Positions 41,856 through 51,173 of a stretch of DNA of 64,000 nucleotides are shown piece by piece. The stretch's first letter is position 1, and every line of letters begins with the position of its first letter. The notes under the pieces were generated by a model. That model made no database searches and was not told the DNA's origin. It saw nothing but the letters and a program-made list of their open reading frames with translations. Made by a program: the position numbers and the translations under genes. The DNA is taken from contig NZ_CANLBK010000001.1 of assembly GCF_947488835.1 (NCBI RefSeq), positions 310,001 to 374,000 on the forward strand, given 5' to 3'. This stretch comes from an uncultured Marinobacter sp. GTDB taxonomy: Bacteria; Pseudomonadota; Gammaproteobacteria; Pseudomonadales; Oleiphilaceae.

Positions 41856-42878
41856 TCAATTGCGACCAATTAGCTGTTTGCGATACTGCAGCGGCGACAC
41901 GCCAAACCAGTCGCGGCAAGCTCGGTTAAAAGCAGATTGCTCAGAATAGCCGAGTAATCCGGAAATCTGGGTTAGCTTCAGGTTTGGCTCCATCAAATAA
42001 AGTTTTGCGAGTTTTAATTTTTCTGCATTGAGGAGCTGCGCAAAAGAGGTCCCTTCCTTGGCCAAACGTCGCTGCAGTGTGCGTTTGTCTATGTGAAAGT
42101 GAGCCGCAACCACGTCACTTTTGCATTGCCCTGTGGGGAGCAGAGTAACGATGAGGCGGGTTACGTCCTCAAAGAGGCTTTGGGCATTCGGAGGCCGCTG
42201 GGACGAGAGGTACTGTTCGGCGAGTCCAAAAGTCTGGTGGTCTGCACTTGATAGAGGATGCTGAAACGTTTGCGTTGGCCAGCGCATGCCACACCAGCTC
42301 TGATTAAAGTGCACCTCGCAGCCAAATACTTCCCGATAGATGTGAGTTTCAGCAGCTTGGGCGTGGAGAAAGTGGACGCTAGAGGGTTTGAAGCGGTTGC
42401 CACACAACAATTTCATCACTTGCATTGAGTTGGAGAGGCTCAGCTCATAGCTTTGACGGTGATACCCCCCGGCATTCTCATCATCAATTTTGAATTCAAA
42501 CTTTATGTTCTCAGAGCCTGATGAGTTGCTGTGTGTTGCTCTTATACTCAAGGCGGGGCTGTGAAGGTGAAGGTAGCGGCTAATATTGTTGATTGCCTCA
42601 CCTACGGTGCCCGAATTGCGGGCAATAACGCTGATTGGCCCGAGAATGTCCAGCCCTTGGGACTCCGCAAGCTTTAAGCCAAGCTCTGGGTAGTCCAGCG
42701 TTTTAGCTGTGTCTTCAAGAAGGTCTGCGAGGTTCCTGAAAGGCAAAAAGCTACTGTCATCTCGATGTTTATCTGGAAGGATGTTGTATTTTTCCAGCAG
42801 GGGCAGTGGGTTTTCACCTCTTTGCTCTATAAGCTTTTCGAAGCCCCTCAGGTTTGTTGCTCTGATCAAGTTGGCCAT
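41856..42878 (-). CDS. AraC family transcriptional regulator
   Basis: A 340-residue regulator. An N-terminal arabinose-binding-type domain (AraC_binding, about 20-200) precedes a C-terminal double HTH (about 235-338: HFHIDKRTLQRRLAKEGTSF, then KLTQISGLLGYSEQSAFNRACRDWFGVSPLQYRKQL). The gene is divergent from the AlmA-like monooxygenase across 130 bp and probably activates it. In the sequence QISGLLGYSEQSAFNRA is the recognition helix region. The effector cannot be read. Confidence 0.9.
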   Translation of the reverse strand: MANLIRATNLRGFEKLIEQRGENPLPLLEKYNILPDKHRDDSSFLPFRNLADLLEDTAKTLDYPELGLKLAESQGLDILGPISVIARNSGTVGEAINNISRYLHLHSPALSIRATHSNSSGSENIKFEFKIDDENAGGYHRQSYELSLSNSMQVMKLLCGNRFKPSSVHFLHAQAAETHIYREVFGCEVHFNQSWCGMRWPTQTFQHPLSSADHQTFGLAEQYLSSQRPPNAQSLFEDVTRLIVTLLPTGQCKSDVVAAHFHIDKRTLQRRLAKEGTSFAQLLNAEKLKLAKLYLMEPNLKLTQISGLLGYSEQSAFNRACRDWFGVSPLQYRKQLIGRN

Positions 42879-43009
42879 TCTGGTAGCGCTCCAGCGGATC
42901 AGGTGTCGTGATTTATTAAAAACTTGTCTCGTTTTGTCAATATTGTAAAGGCGGCGTTTGCGAGAATCAAAATTAACGTTGGTTGACTAATAACAAGAAG
43001 GACACTCAG

Positions 43010-44512
43010 ATGACTACCAAACACTACGACATCATTATTATCGGTGCTGGGCTCTCCGGCATTGGAACGGCAAGCCACATTGCCCGGGAACACCCCGGAA
43101 AATCTATGGCGATATTGGAACGTCGAGAAAATGTGGGTGGCACTTGGGATCTGTTCCGTTATCCCGGCATACGTTCCGATTCCGACATGGCGAGTTTCGG
43201 GTTTAACTTCAAACCTTGGTATTCCGACAAAGTGCTGGCCCAGGGTGATGGTATTCGTGAGTATGTGCGTGAAACAGCACAAGAGTTTGGGTTGTACGAG
43301 AAAATCCACTTTGGCCTCAAACTCAAAAACTCTGATTGGTCCACCAAAGATCAAAAGTGGGTCCTCACCTCTGTGCAGGAAGCCACCGGCGAAGAGAAGG
43401 TATTGAGCTGCAACTTCCTCGTTAACTGTGCCGGGTATTACAACTTCGATCAGGGCTACCGCCCAAGCTTCCCCAAGGAAGAGCTCTTTAGCGGGGACAT
43501 CGTTCATCCCCAGAGCTTGCCTGAAGATTTCGATTACAGTGGTAAAAAAGTGGTGGTCATCGGCAGTGGGGCTACGGCAATAACACTGGTACCGGCCATG
43601 GCGGATAAAGCGGCAAAAGTCACCATGCTGCAACGCTCACCCAGCTACATTATGTCTTTGCCGAACACCGATAAAATTTCCATGGTGTTGAACAAAATTT
43701 TGCCAAAAGCCTGGGTCTTCAAACTGGCCCGTCGGCGCAACATCCTATTCCAGCGTGCTATTTACCTGGCTTGCCAGCGTTGGCCCAATGCGATGCGCAA
43801 GATGTTTTTGTCGCACATGTACAAACATGCGCCAAACGTAGATAAACGCCACCTTACACCTGAGTACATGCCTTGGGACCAGCGCTTGTGTGCGGCGCCC
43901 GATGGCGACTTTTTCGAAAGTTTGAACTCCGGTAAGGCGGAGATGGTAACCGACCACATCGACCGATTTGATGAAACGGGCATTGTGTTGAAATCCGGCC
44001 AGCATATCGAAGCAGATATTGTGGTTGCGGCCACTGGGCTGAATGTTCAGCTGATGGGTGGATCAACACTCAGTATCGACAACGAAGAAGTGAATCTGCC
44101 TGGGAAAATGGCCTACAAGGGCATTTTGATTCAGGACGTACCCAATTACGGGTGGATTTTTGGCTATACCAACGCGCCCTGGACCCTCAAGTGCGATATT
44201 GGTGGGCGCTATTTGTGTCGTCTGCTCGCCCACATGGACAAAGCGGGAATGCGAGTCGCCACAGCAATAGACACAGGGAATAACGCGACCGATGCCAGCG
44301 TGCTGGAAGGGTTTGCACCTGGCTATATCATGCGGGCAATCGACCAAATGCCCCGGCAGGGTAAGGCCGACCCCTGGAGGATAACCATGCATTACGGTAA
44401 GGATAAAAAAATGCTGGTTAACGACCCTGTGGATGATGGGAACGTGCAGTTTGAAGCTGCAGCTTCCGCATCCTCCCGGGAGTCAGATCTTCAGCAAGCC
44501 GCTACGGCCTGA
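43010..44512 (+). CDS. AlmA-like FAD-dependent (Baeyer-Villiger/long-chain alkane) monooxygenase
   Basis: A 500-residue class B flavin monooxygenase from ATG 43010 (AAGAAGGA upstream; a TTG at 42983 is less likely). FAD motif GAGLSG at 12-17, NADP motif GSGATA (about 184-189). The text RRENVGGTWDLFRYPGIRSDSDMASFGFNFKPW closely resembles AlmA of Acinetobacter, an enzyme used for very long alkanes. The BVMO fingerprint FxGxxxHxxxWP is F160-S-G-D-I-V-H166-P-Q-S-L170-P171, so tryptophan is replaced by leucine. It is followed by an alpha/beta hydrolase that could open an ester product. Confidence 0.85.
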   Translation: MTTKHYDIIIIGAGLSGIGTASHIAREHPGKSMAILERRENVGGTWDLFRYPGIRSDSDMASFGFNFKPWYSDKVLAQGDGIREYVRETAQEFGLYEKIHFGLKLKNSDWSTKDQKWVLTSVQEATGEEKVLSCNFLVNCAGYYNFDQGYRPSFPKEELFSGDIVHPQSLPEDFDYSGKKVVVIGSGATAITLVPAMADKAAKVTMLQRSPSYIMSLPNTDKISMVLNKILPKAWVFKLARRRNILFQRAIYLACQRWPNAMRKMFLSHMYKHAPNVDKRHLTPEYMPWDQRLCAAPDGDFFESLNSGKAEMVTDHIDRFDETGIVLKSGQHIEADIVVAATGLNVQLMGGSTLSIDNEEVNLPGKMAYKGILIQDVPNYGWIFGYTNAPWTLKCDIGGRYLCRLLAHMDKAGMRVATAIDTGNNATDASVLEGFAPGYIMRAIDQMPRQGKADPWRITMHYGKDKKMLVNDPVDDGNVQFEAAASASSRESDLQQAATA

Positions 44513-44542
44513 GGCCAACCTACGATAAAAAGAGGGAAGGGT

Positions 44543-45358
44543 ATGGATAAGGTGCACAGCGATAAGCCGACGGTCTTACTGATTCACGGGATGTGGAGCG
44601 ATCAGAACACTCTGAGCGATGTTAAAGAGGCTTTTGTTGCTCAAGGGTATACTGCGGATTCTCTGTGCCTCCCATACCATGTCCCCAAAGCCGAGCATAC
44701 GGAGGCCAGCCGTGCGAAACTGGCCAAAACCCGCGTACAGGATTATGTGGCATATATTGTCGAGCAGGTGGAACGCCTGGATGCCCCGCCCATTCTGGTA
44801 GGGCATTCAATGGGCGCGCTCTTGGCCCAGTTGGTGGCCGCCCAGGTACCCTGTGATCGGTTGGTTCTCTTATCCTCCGCGCCACCGGCAGGCATAAACG
44901 GCCTGAGCAGGTCGGCAATTCGAACCTTGGGGCGCAACCTGTTGCGATTCCCCTTGTGGAAGAAGGTGACTGAAGTCGGGCTGAGCAATGTGGAGTACGG
45001 CATTGCGAATGCCCAAAGTGCGGCTGTACAGAGGGACATATACGAAAGCTGCACTTATGAATCTGGTATGGCCACTTTCCAGATTAGCATTGGCTCTTTG
45101 CTGGGGCGCAGGTCTGCCACATACGTGAACACTCAGAGCATCGAGTGCCCGGTTCTGATAGTGGGTGGATCCGCCGATAGAATTACACCCATAACTATTC
45201 AGCGCAGCATGGCTAAACGCTTCGGGAAGCAAGCTTCCTTGATCGAAATAGAAAATTGCTGCCACTGGACGGTGGGTGGGGCATATTTCCCGGAGGTTCG
45301 GGTTGAGATATTCCAGTGGCTGGAGGCTAAAGCTAACTCCCAGCCACATACGGGCTAG
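44543..45358 (+). CDS. Alpha/beta hydrolase
   Basis: A 271-residue alpha/beta-hydrolase-fold protein. The nucleophile elbow GHSMG is at 87-91 (Ser89), an oxyanion-type HGMW stands near residue 15, and a likely catalytic His is in ENCCHWTVGG near 250. There is no signal peptide. It lies 30 bp after the AlmA-like gene and is expected to be co-transcribed. Esterase action on Baeyer-Villiger products is the natural guess, but lipid or lactone substrates are equally possible. Convergent with the DUF302 gene, three bases away. Confidence 0.88.
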   Translation: MDKVHSDKPTVLLIHGMWSDQNTLSDVKEAFVAQGYTADSLCLPYHVPKAEHTEASRAKLAKTRVQDYVAYIVEQVERLDAPPILVGHSMGALLAQLVAAQVPCDRLVLLSSAPPAGINGLSRSAIRTLGRNLLRFPLWKKVTEVGLSNVEYGIANAQSAAVQRDIYESCTYESGMATFQISIGSLLGRRSATYVNTQSIECPVLIVGGSADRITPITIQRSMAKRFGKQASLIEIENCCHWTVGGAYFPEVRVEIFQWLEAKANSQPHTG

Positions 45359-45361
45359 CCC

Positions 45362-45817
45362 TTACTGTGGCGCCAATGCCGCCTTTACAAAACTTGCCAG
45401 TGCACCGCCAAGCTTCTCAGCTACCGCGCATTCGGGCACCTCATGGCGCTTGGCCAAATACGTCGGGTCGTTGTAACCCAGCCATACTTGTCCTGATTCG
45501 TCTTCCCAAACCAGGGCCTTGAGTGGCAGGTCTATGCCGACAGTTTGTGCGCACTTCATGAATGGGGTTCCCCCCTGTGCATTGCCGAAAATCAGCAACT
45601 CAGTAGGCCTGAGCGCCATACCTGCTTTTTCAGCCCCTGCTGCATGATCTATGCGCGCGAAAACGTTCAAGCCTTTGCCTTTCACAACGTCTTCGAACTT
45701 GTTCATGGTTTCTTCAGCGCTGTAGGGGCTCTTAACCGAAATCAGGCCATCAGCGGCTTGGGCTTGGGCGAAAGCCATAACCAGCAAGAGTGCGACAGCG
45801 TACTTGATTGTCTTCAT
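45362..45817 (-). CDS. DUF302 family secreted protein
   Basis: A 151-residue protein with a Sec signal peptide (MKTIKYAVALLLVMAFAQAQAA). The body (GLISVKSPYSAEETMNKFEDVVKGKGLNVFARIDHAAGAEKAGMALRPTELLIFGNAQGGTPFM) is a clear DUF302 domain, which is widespread and without a proven function. A single cysteine near residue 88 and one near 129 might form a disulphide. The ATG has a GAGGTGG about 5 bp upstream. It stands alone, downstream of and on the same strand as the TRAP genes. Confidence 0.88.
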   Translation of the reverse strand: MKTIKYAVALLLVMAFAQAQAADGLISVKSPYSAEETMNKFEDVVKGKGLNVFARIDHAAGAEKAGMALRPTELLIFGNAQGGTPFMKCAQTVGIDLPLKALVWEDESGQVWLGYNDPTYLAKRHEVPECAVAEKLGGALASFVKAALAPQ

Positions 45818-45849
45818 GATCCACCTCGATGACGATGTTTGTGCCTGTA

Positions 45850-45868
45850 GTACGACTTTGTGTCGTAC
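45850..45868. other. Inverted repeat upstream of the DUF302 gene
   Basis: GTACGAC (45850-45856) and GTCGTAC (45862-45868) around TTTGT. It may be the end signal of the leftward TRAP transcript or an operator of the DUF302 gene. On the plus strand it is followed by a short TTTTT, but no gene there would use it. Low certainty. Confidence 0.35.
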
Positions 45869-45906
45869 GTGGTTTTTAATTCAGCCTATCACCTGGCTTG
45901 CCTTCG

Positions 45907-47178
45907 TTATAGGTAGAAGGGCAAGTAAAGCGCCACAATCGGGAAGAAGTAAACGATCAGCAAGCAGCCAAACATCATAATGATGAATGGCCATACGCCT
46001 CGCACCACGTCCATCACTTTCCCCCCGGCGACGGCCTGTATCACGAACAGGTTTAGCCCTACGGGTGGGGTTATCAAAGCGCACTCGATCATAATCACGA
46101 AAATGATGCCGAACCAGATGGGGTCTATGCCCAGCGGTGCCAGTGAAGGGTAGAGCACCGGCATCATAATCAGCAGCATGGATATGGATTCCAGGAAGAA
46201 TCCCATCACCAGCAATACCAGACACACCGCTAGGATGAACAGGCCAGCACTGCCAATGTGCATGGTGACGAACATCGAGATGTCTTGCGGGATCTGATAC
46301 AGGGTGATGGCCTTACCGAACACTTTGGCACCGGCCATGATGATGAAGATGGTGATCGTGGTTTTCATGGTGTCGATGCAGGCCTTCTTGAAGCGCTCCC
46401 AGTTCATTGTTTTCAATGCGAGAACAATGATCAACGAGAGAGCCACACCGATGGCTGCAGATTCTGTCGGCGTGAACACGCCTGCATAGATACCGCCAAT
46501 AATAATGACAGCCAGAATGATGATGGGCAGAGCCCGCCAGGTGGCTGCAAGACGTTCACTTTTAGTGGCCTTGGGCACTGGTGTGCAGGCCTTGCCAAGC
46601 GTTGCGTAGAGAAAACTGAAGATAATAAAACTGCCGGCCATTATCAGCCCGGGCACTATGCCAGCCAAAAACAGGTCGACAATGGATTCCTCGGTAATAA
46701 CGCCGTATACGATCATCGGGATCGATGGTGGGATAAGAATGCCGAGGGTACCGCCGGCGGCGATCAAGCCCAACACAAAGGGGCGGTGGTATCCGCGATC
46801 GGTCATTTCCTTGATGGCGACACTGCCAATGGTGGCGGCGGTGGCAACAGACGATCCGGAGATTGCAGAAAAGATAGTACACGAGGCGATGGTTGCGATT
46901 CCCAAGCCGCCGGGCCAATGCCCAACCCAGGTTTGAACCGCGTTGAACAAATCTTTGCCGACGCCGCCTTGCAGTAGAATGTTAGACATCAACAGGAAGA
47001 GCGGAACAGACAGCAGAATAAAGCTGTCGAATGAGGAGTACATGGCCATGGGCACCATCAAAGGTGACATGTCGGCCAGTAGCAGCATGCCAAGCCCCAG
47101 CCCGCCCAGTACAAATCCCACGGGTACGCCAGACAGCAACAACATCAATAGGGCGAATATAATCAGAGCAACAGTCAT
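45907..47178 (-). CDS. TRAP transporter large permease (DctM type)
   Basis: A 423-residue polytopic protein with about twelve helices. It starts MTVALIIFALLMLLLSGVPVGFVLGGLGLGMLL and has the family's GSSVATAATIGSVAIKEMTDRGYHR segment (about 90-115) and IPPSIPMIVYGVITEESI loop. It forms the ion-coupled channel of a TRAP importer with the small permease (1-bp overlap at 47178) and the binding protein at 47823. It is the last gene of the leftward unit. Confidence 0.93.
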   Translation of the reverse strand: MTVALIIFALLMLLLSGVPVGFVLGGLGLGMLLLADMSPLMVPMAMYSSFDSFILLSVPLFLLMSNILLQGGVGKDLFNAVQTWVGHWPGGLGIATIASCTIFSAISGSSVATAATIGSVAIKEMTDRGYHRPFVLGLIAAGGTLGILIPPSIPMIVYGVITEESIVDLFLAGIVPGLIMAGSFIIFSFLYATLGKACTPVPKATKSERLAATWRALPIIILAVIIIGGIYAGVFTPTESAAIGVALSLIIVLALKTMNWERFKKACIDTMKTTITIFIIMAGAKVFGKAITLYQIPQDISMFVTMHIGSAGLFILAVCLVLLVMGFFLESISMLLIMMPVLYPSLAPLGIDPIWFGIIFVIMIECALITPPVGLNLFVIQAVAGGKVMDVVRGVWPFIIMMFGCLLIVYFFPIVALYLPFYL

Positions 47179-47741
47179 CAGACATGAACCTCTTCAGAAG
47201 GCTGAATGTGCCCTGTTATTACAAGCGCTGCCTCTGTGAGGCATTGAACAAAAAGAAGGCCAAAGCCCACTGGAATAGCGCTTTTAGTGATCCACATTGG
47301 CATGCCCAGCATGGATGCGGATGCGGCATTTATTGCAACAGCATCTTTGACGATATACACGCCGTACCAGGTGACCCAGCCTGAAAACAACGCAACAACA
47401 AGCAACGACCACAGTTCTGCGGCCGCTCGCATGTGAGGGCCAAAGCGGCTGATTAACATGTCGATACGGATCAACGCCTGGTGCTGGAGCAGCCAGCTTG
47501 CGCCCAGACAGGAAGCCCAGATTTGGCAAAGTAGCGAGAGATCTTCTACCCAGATAGTTGGGGACAAGAATACGTAACGGGCTATGACCTCATAGGTGAT
47601 CATGGCCGCGATCACGGCAAATAAAGCTGCAGCGAGTCGTCCGCAAAGGGTAACCACTGCATGATTAATACGCACCCAGGCCGAGGGATGGCTTGCGCGC
47701 CAGGCCTGTGGGTCTTTTGATGTGGCGTTGTTAGTTGACAT
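47178..47741 (-). CDS. TRAP transporter small permease (DctQ type)
   Basis: A 187-residue protein with four membrane helices and the DctQ pattern (about 30-150: AVIAAMITYEVIARYVFLSPTIWVEDLSLLCQIWASCLGASWLL). ATG 47741 (MSTNNATSKDPQAW) has a modest site; a frame to 47768 starts with TTG and is not needed. It links the binding protein and the large permease in the TRAP complex. Confidence 0.9.
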   Translation of the reverse strand: MSTNNATSKDPQAWRASHPSAWVRINHAVVTLCGRLAAALFAVIAAMITYEVIARYVFLSPTIWVEDLSLLCQIWASCLGASWLLQHQALIRIDMLISRFGPHMRAAAELWSLLVVALFSGWVTWYGVYIVKDAVAINAASASMLGMPMWITKSAIPVGFGLLFVQCLTEAALVITGHIQPSEEVHV

Positions 47742-47822
47742 GGATAATCCCGACAACAGAAAAAACAAACAATAACGGACGCCTGCACAGCAAGCGCCCG
47801 TATACGGGAGGTAGTGTTTAGA

Positions 47823-48812
47823 TCAGAGCGCGTTTGCGGCTTCGATCACTTGCTCACCCAATGGGCCTGCGTTTTCGAGGAAGCTCTTCAGCACAGGGCG
47901 GGTTGCCTCCTGCCATTTGGCGATATCTTCCGGGGTGAGATCAATCACGTTCATTTCTTTGCGGGCATCTGCAATGGCATCGGCTTCAAGTGACTGAATC
48001 TTGTCGCGCAGTTGCTTCTCCACCTTTGCCGCCGCGTTTTGCAGAATGGTCTGTTCTTTCTCCTTCAAACCCTGCCAGGTTTCCTCGTTAATAAGCGTCA
48101 TGAACTCAATGTTGGCGTGGTTGGTCAGGGTGAGGTGGTCCATAACCTGATACAGCTTGCGAGGGCCAACAGCGGTAACACCGGTCATGCCTGCATCAAC
48201 GGTTCCGCGCTGGTACGCCAGGAACTGCTCGGAACCGGCCATTACGGTAGGTGCGGCACCAACAGATTTGGCGAATTCACCAAGAGTTTTACCGAACACG
48301 CGTACTTTCATGCCCTTCATGTCGTCTGGCTGCTGAATAGGCTTTTTCTTGGAGAGCAGTGCAACGCCACCATAAGCCTGCCACCACAGAGGGCGAGCGC
48401 CGGTTTTGATGATTTCGTCGTCTAACAAGGTGCGCACGGGGCTGCCGGGTTCCGTAGCTTTAACGACTTTCTCGTTTGTAGGGAACATGAAGGGTACGTA
48501 GAACACATCGACTGCAGGGATGGTGCCCGCCATCTGGGTAACGCTGATTACGCCCATTTCAATGGCGCCAGAACTCACGGCGTTGTGAACTTCTTTGTCT
48601 TTATAGAGCTGTGCGGCTGGGAAAATCTGAATCTTTATATCGCCATTACTGGTGCTTTCAACTTCGTTTTTGAAGTCGACCAGGTTTTGACCCAGGTGGT
48701 GCTTCAAGGGCAGTTGCAGCGTTACTTTCAGGGTGGTTGCTGCAAGTGCAGGCATGGCTGCGCCGAGGGTGCAGGCCAATACGCCTGAGTAGAGGAGGTG
48801 CTTTAGTTTCAT
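47823..48812 (-). CDS. TRAP transporter substrate-binding protein (DctP type)
   Basis: A 329-residue periplasmic binding protein with a signal peptide (MKLKHLLYSGVLACTLGAAMPALAA). The region YKDKEVHNAVSSGAIEMGVISV and GMKVRVFGKTLGEFAKSVGAAPTVMAGSEQFLAYQRGTVDAGMTGVTAVGPRKL is DctP-like; the arginine in KVRVFG is the usual carboxylate ligand. The substrate is thus an organic acid. It is followed by the permease genes after a gap of about 80 bp and preceded by an HMG-CoA-lyase-type gene and a CoA transferase on the same strand. Confidence 0.93.
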   Translation of the reverse strand: MKLKHLLYSGVLACTLGAAMPALAATTLKVTLQLPLKHHLGQNLVDFKNEVESTSNGDIKIQIFPAAQLYKDKEVHNAVSSGAIEMGVISVTQMAGTIPAVDVFYVPFMFPTNEKVVKATEPGSPVRTLLDDEIIKTGARPLWWQAYGGVALLSKKKPIQQPDDMKGMKVRVFGKTLGEFAKSVGAAPTVMAGSEQFLAYQRGTVDAGMTGVTAVGPRKLYQVMDHLTLTNHANIEFMTLINEETWQGLKEKEQTILQNAAAKVEKQLRDKIQSLEADAIADARKEMNVIDLTPEDIAKWQEATRPVLKSFLENAGPLGEQVIEAANAL

Positions 48813-48864
48813 GTTGGTTAGATCCTTATTGTTGGCTGTTTTTGGTTTTTTTAGGGTGGCCTGA

Positions 48865-49824
48865 TCAGCTGCGGCCGTCTTGCATCAATTCTTTTACGGA
48901 CTGTGGGAGCGGGCGAGTGTCGTTGCGCTTTCCAGCTTTGCGAACCTGTCCGGGAAGGTCATGGTTAACGATTTCTTCCATGCGTTGGGATTGTAGCAAC
49001 AAACCATCAAGATCTACGCCGCTATCCAGCCCCATTTCATTCAGCATGTGCACCAGGTCTTCGGTACAAATGTTGCCAGTAGCTCCAGGGGCGAATGGGC
49101 AACCGCCGAGCCCGCCGAGCGACGCATCGAACTGGTCAACCCCGGCAGCCAGAGCTGCGTACACGTTCGCAAGCCCAAGGCCGCGGGTGTTATGAAAGTG
49201 CAGTGTCAGTTCCAGATCTGGCCAGCGTTTGCGAACTTCCTCGCACAGTGATTGCACCTGATTGGGTACGGCCATGCCGGTGGTGTCGGCGAGGGTCAGG
49301 CTATGGAGTCCGCGCGTCAGGTAGGCATCAACAAAACGCAGTATGCGTTCCTGTGACTGCTGGCCTTCAAACGGGCAGCCAAAGGTAGTTGCCAGAGAGC
49401 CGTTCAGCCGCATGGGGGTGCCCGATGTCATCTCCGCAATGTCTTTGAACTGCTGCAACGACTGATCACAGGTCATGCGCATATTCGCCAGGTTATGGCT
49501 TTCGCTGACCGACATGACCAGGTTAATTTCGTCCACGCCAAGCTCCAGTGCTCGGGCGCAGCCTTTTTGATTGGGCACCAAGGCGACGTAGTGGGTTGGA
49601 GTATCCTTCCGGATGCCCTGAAAAACCTCTGCGGCATCGCTAAGATTGGGTACCGCGCGGGGCGATACAAACGAGCTGACCTCAATCTTGTTCAGCCCCA
49701 GATCGGCCAGGGCGTTGATGAGTTCAATTTTTGTGTCTGTTGGTACGAACGCCGGTTCGCTCTGGAATCCATCCCGAGTGACCACTTCGTTAACGAATAT
49801 TCGTTTCGGCAGGTCGGCAGACAT
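48865..49824 (-). CDS. HMG-CoA lyase-type acyl-CoA lyase
   Basis: A 319-residue DRE-TIM metallolyase. The metal motif starts VTRDGFQSE (Arg-Asp near residues 15-16). HFHNTRG (about 212-218) contains metal-binding histidines, and catalytic Cys242 is in GLGGCPFAPGATGN. It cleaves a 3-hydroxy-3-methylacyl-CoA (HMG-CoA, or possibly citramalyl-CoA) to acetyl-CoA plus a keto acid. The start shares one base with the stop of the CoA transferase, so the two are coupled. Placement with a TRAP importer suggests a short uptake-activation-cleavage route. Confidence 0.9.
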   Translation of the reverse strand: MSADLPKRIFVNEVVTRDGFQSEPAFVPTDTKIELINALADLGLNKIEVSSFVSPRAVPNLSDAAEVFQGIRKDTPTHYVALVPNQKGCARALELGVDEINLVMSVSESHNLANMRMTCDQSLQQFKDIAEMTSGTPMRLNGSLATTFGCPFEGQQSQERILRFVDAYLTRGLHSLTLADTTGMAVPNQVQSLCEEVRKRWPDLELTLHFHNTRGLGLANVYAALAAGVDQFDASLGGLGGCPFAPGATGNICTEDLVHMLNEMGLDSGVDLDGLLLQSQRMEEIVNHDLPGQVRKAGKRNDTRPLPQSVKELMQDGRS

Positions 49825-51059
49825 CAGATCACCTCCTTAATTTTGAGGGCCTGAATATCGTCATCGGAATAGCCCAGGCTGGCCAGTATTTCGCTGTTAT
49901 GTTCGCCAAGGCTTGGGCCCACCCAGCGGGTTGCTCCGGGGGTGCCGCTCAGTTTTGGCACTATGCCCGGCAACGAAATCTCGCCACCACCAGGTAGAGG
50001 CCGTTCGACGATCATTTCTCTGGCGCGGAAATGGGGATCTTCAAAAATTTCGGCTGCGGTGTTAATTCCGCTGGAGGGAACCGCTGCGTTTTCCAGAACG
50101 GCCAGGGCGTCTGCAAGGTTATGCTGGGAGGTCCAGGCCTCTATGGCTTCATCCAGTTCATCACTGCGCTTCGCCCGGCCATCGTTATGGGTCAGCTCGG
50201 GATCGTCCGCCAGATCGGGGCGGTCAATAGCGTTCATCAGTCGTTTGAAAATGCTGTCGCTGTTGGCGGCAATGACGATGTATCGGTCGTCCCGGCTGCG
50301 ATAGGTGCTGGAAGGAGCAATGCCGGGCATGCTGGCACCGGTACGTTCCCGAACAAAGCCAAACATGCCGTATTCCGGAATCAGGCTTTCCATAACGCCG
50401 AAAACCGCTTCGTACAAAGCTACGTCAACGAACTGCCCCTTACCACCGTTAACCTTTAGGTGATGCATTGCCATCATTGCGCCGATCACGCCATATAAAG
50501 AGGCCAGGGTGTCGCCAATGCTGATGCCGGCGCGAACCGGTGGGCGGTCGGGATAGCCTGCAAGATGGCGCATGCCACCAATTGATTCTGCAATCGCTGC
50601 AAAGCCTGGGCGTGCTGCGTAGGGGCCATCCTGGCCGTAGCCTGATACGCGAATCATGATCAGTGCAGGATTAATAGCCGACAGCTGCTCCCATCCGAGA
50701 TTCCACTTTTCCAGTGTGCCGGGGCGAAAGTTTTCGATAACGATATCGCACTCTTCGACCAGCTTGTGAATCACAGCCTGAGCTTCGGGATCTTTCAGGT
50801 TGAGCGTAAGAGATTTTTTGTTTCGGCTCTGGGAGTACCACCATAGCGAGGTGTCGTTGTGCATTTTGCGCCAACGCCGTAGAGGGTCGCCGGTACCCGG
50901 TGGCTCTACCTTTATAACATCTGCACCGAACTGGGCAAGGATGCTGGCGGCATAAGGGCCTGCAATCAGTGATCCCAGCTCAAGCACGCGAACGCCTTCA
51001 AGGGGTTGCGGTGTTTTCTCCTGATCCCCTTGGCAGGAAGATTCCTTGGTCATGTTCAT
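49824..51059 (-). CDS. Type III (CaiB/BaiF) CoA transferase
   Basis: A 411-residue family III CoA transferase. The catalytic aspartate is D183 (AGISIGDTLASLYG). Characteristic segments are RVLELGSLIAGPYAASILAQFGADVIKVEPPGTGDPLR, SRNKKSLTLNLKDPEAQ and NFRPGTLEKWNLG. It moves CoA between an acyl-CoA donor and a free acid. Coupled to the lyase, it should activate the imported acid to the CoA thioester that the lyase then splits. No hydratase lies beside it, so the substrate may already be hydroxylated. Confidence 0.92.
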   Translation of the reverse strand: MNMTKESSCQGDQEKTPQPLEGVRVLELGSLIAGPYAASILAQFGADVIKVEPPGTGDPLRRWRKMHNDTSLWWYSQSRNKKSLTLNLKDPEAQAVIHKLVEECDIVIENFRPGTLEKWNLGWEQLSAINPALIMIRVSGYGQDGPYAARPGFAAIAESIGGMRHLAGYPDRPPVRAGISIGDTLASLYGVIGAMMAMHHLKVNGGKGQFVDVALYEAVFGVMESLIPEYGMFGFVRERTGASMPGIAPSSTYRSRDDRYIVIAANSDSIFKRLMNAIDRPDLADDPELTHNDGRAKRSDELDEAIEAWTSQHNLADALAVLENAAVPSSGINTAAEIFEDPHFRAREMIVERPLPGGGEISLPGIVPKLSGTPGATRWVGPSLGEHNSEILASLGYSDDDIQALKIKEVI

Positions 51060-51173
51060 CTCACATTGAATGGCATTGTTATCGTGTTGTTTTACAAAAT
51101 AATGAGCCGGGAGGGAGAAATAACAAAATGGTTAAATGTGAGCCTGCCATCTCGAAATACGATGGCCGGAGTA

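Noticed and set aside
46258..46977. Plus-strand 239-codon frame inside the TRAP large permease
   Set aside because: Rich in His, Asp and Gln as expected for an antisense read of membrane-protein codons; no domain.
51060..51142. CTCACATT and AATGTGAG as a CRP-type site
   Set aside because: The arms are 67 bp apart and do not form a 16-22-bp operator; one overlaps the RBS of the CoA transferase gene.
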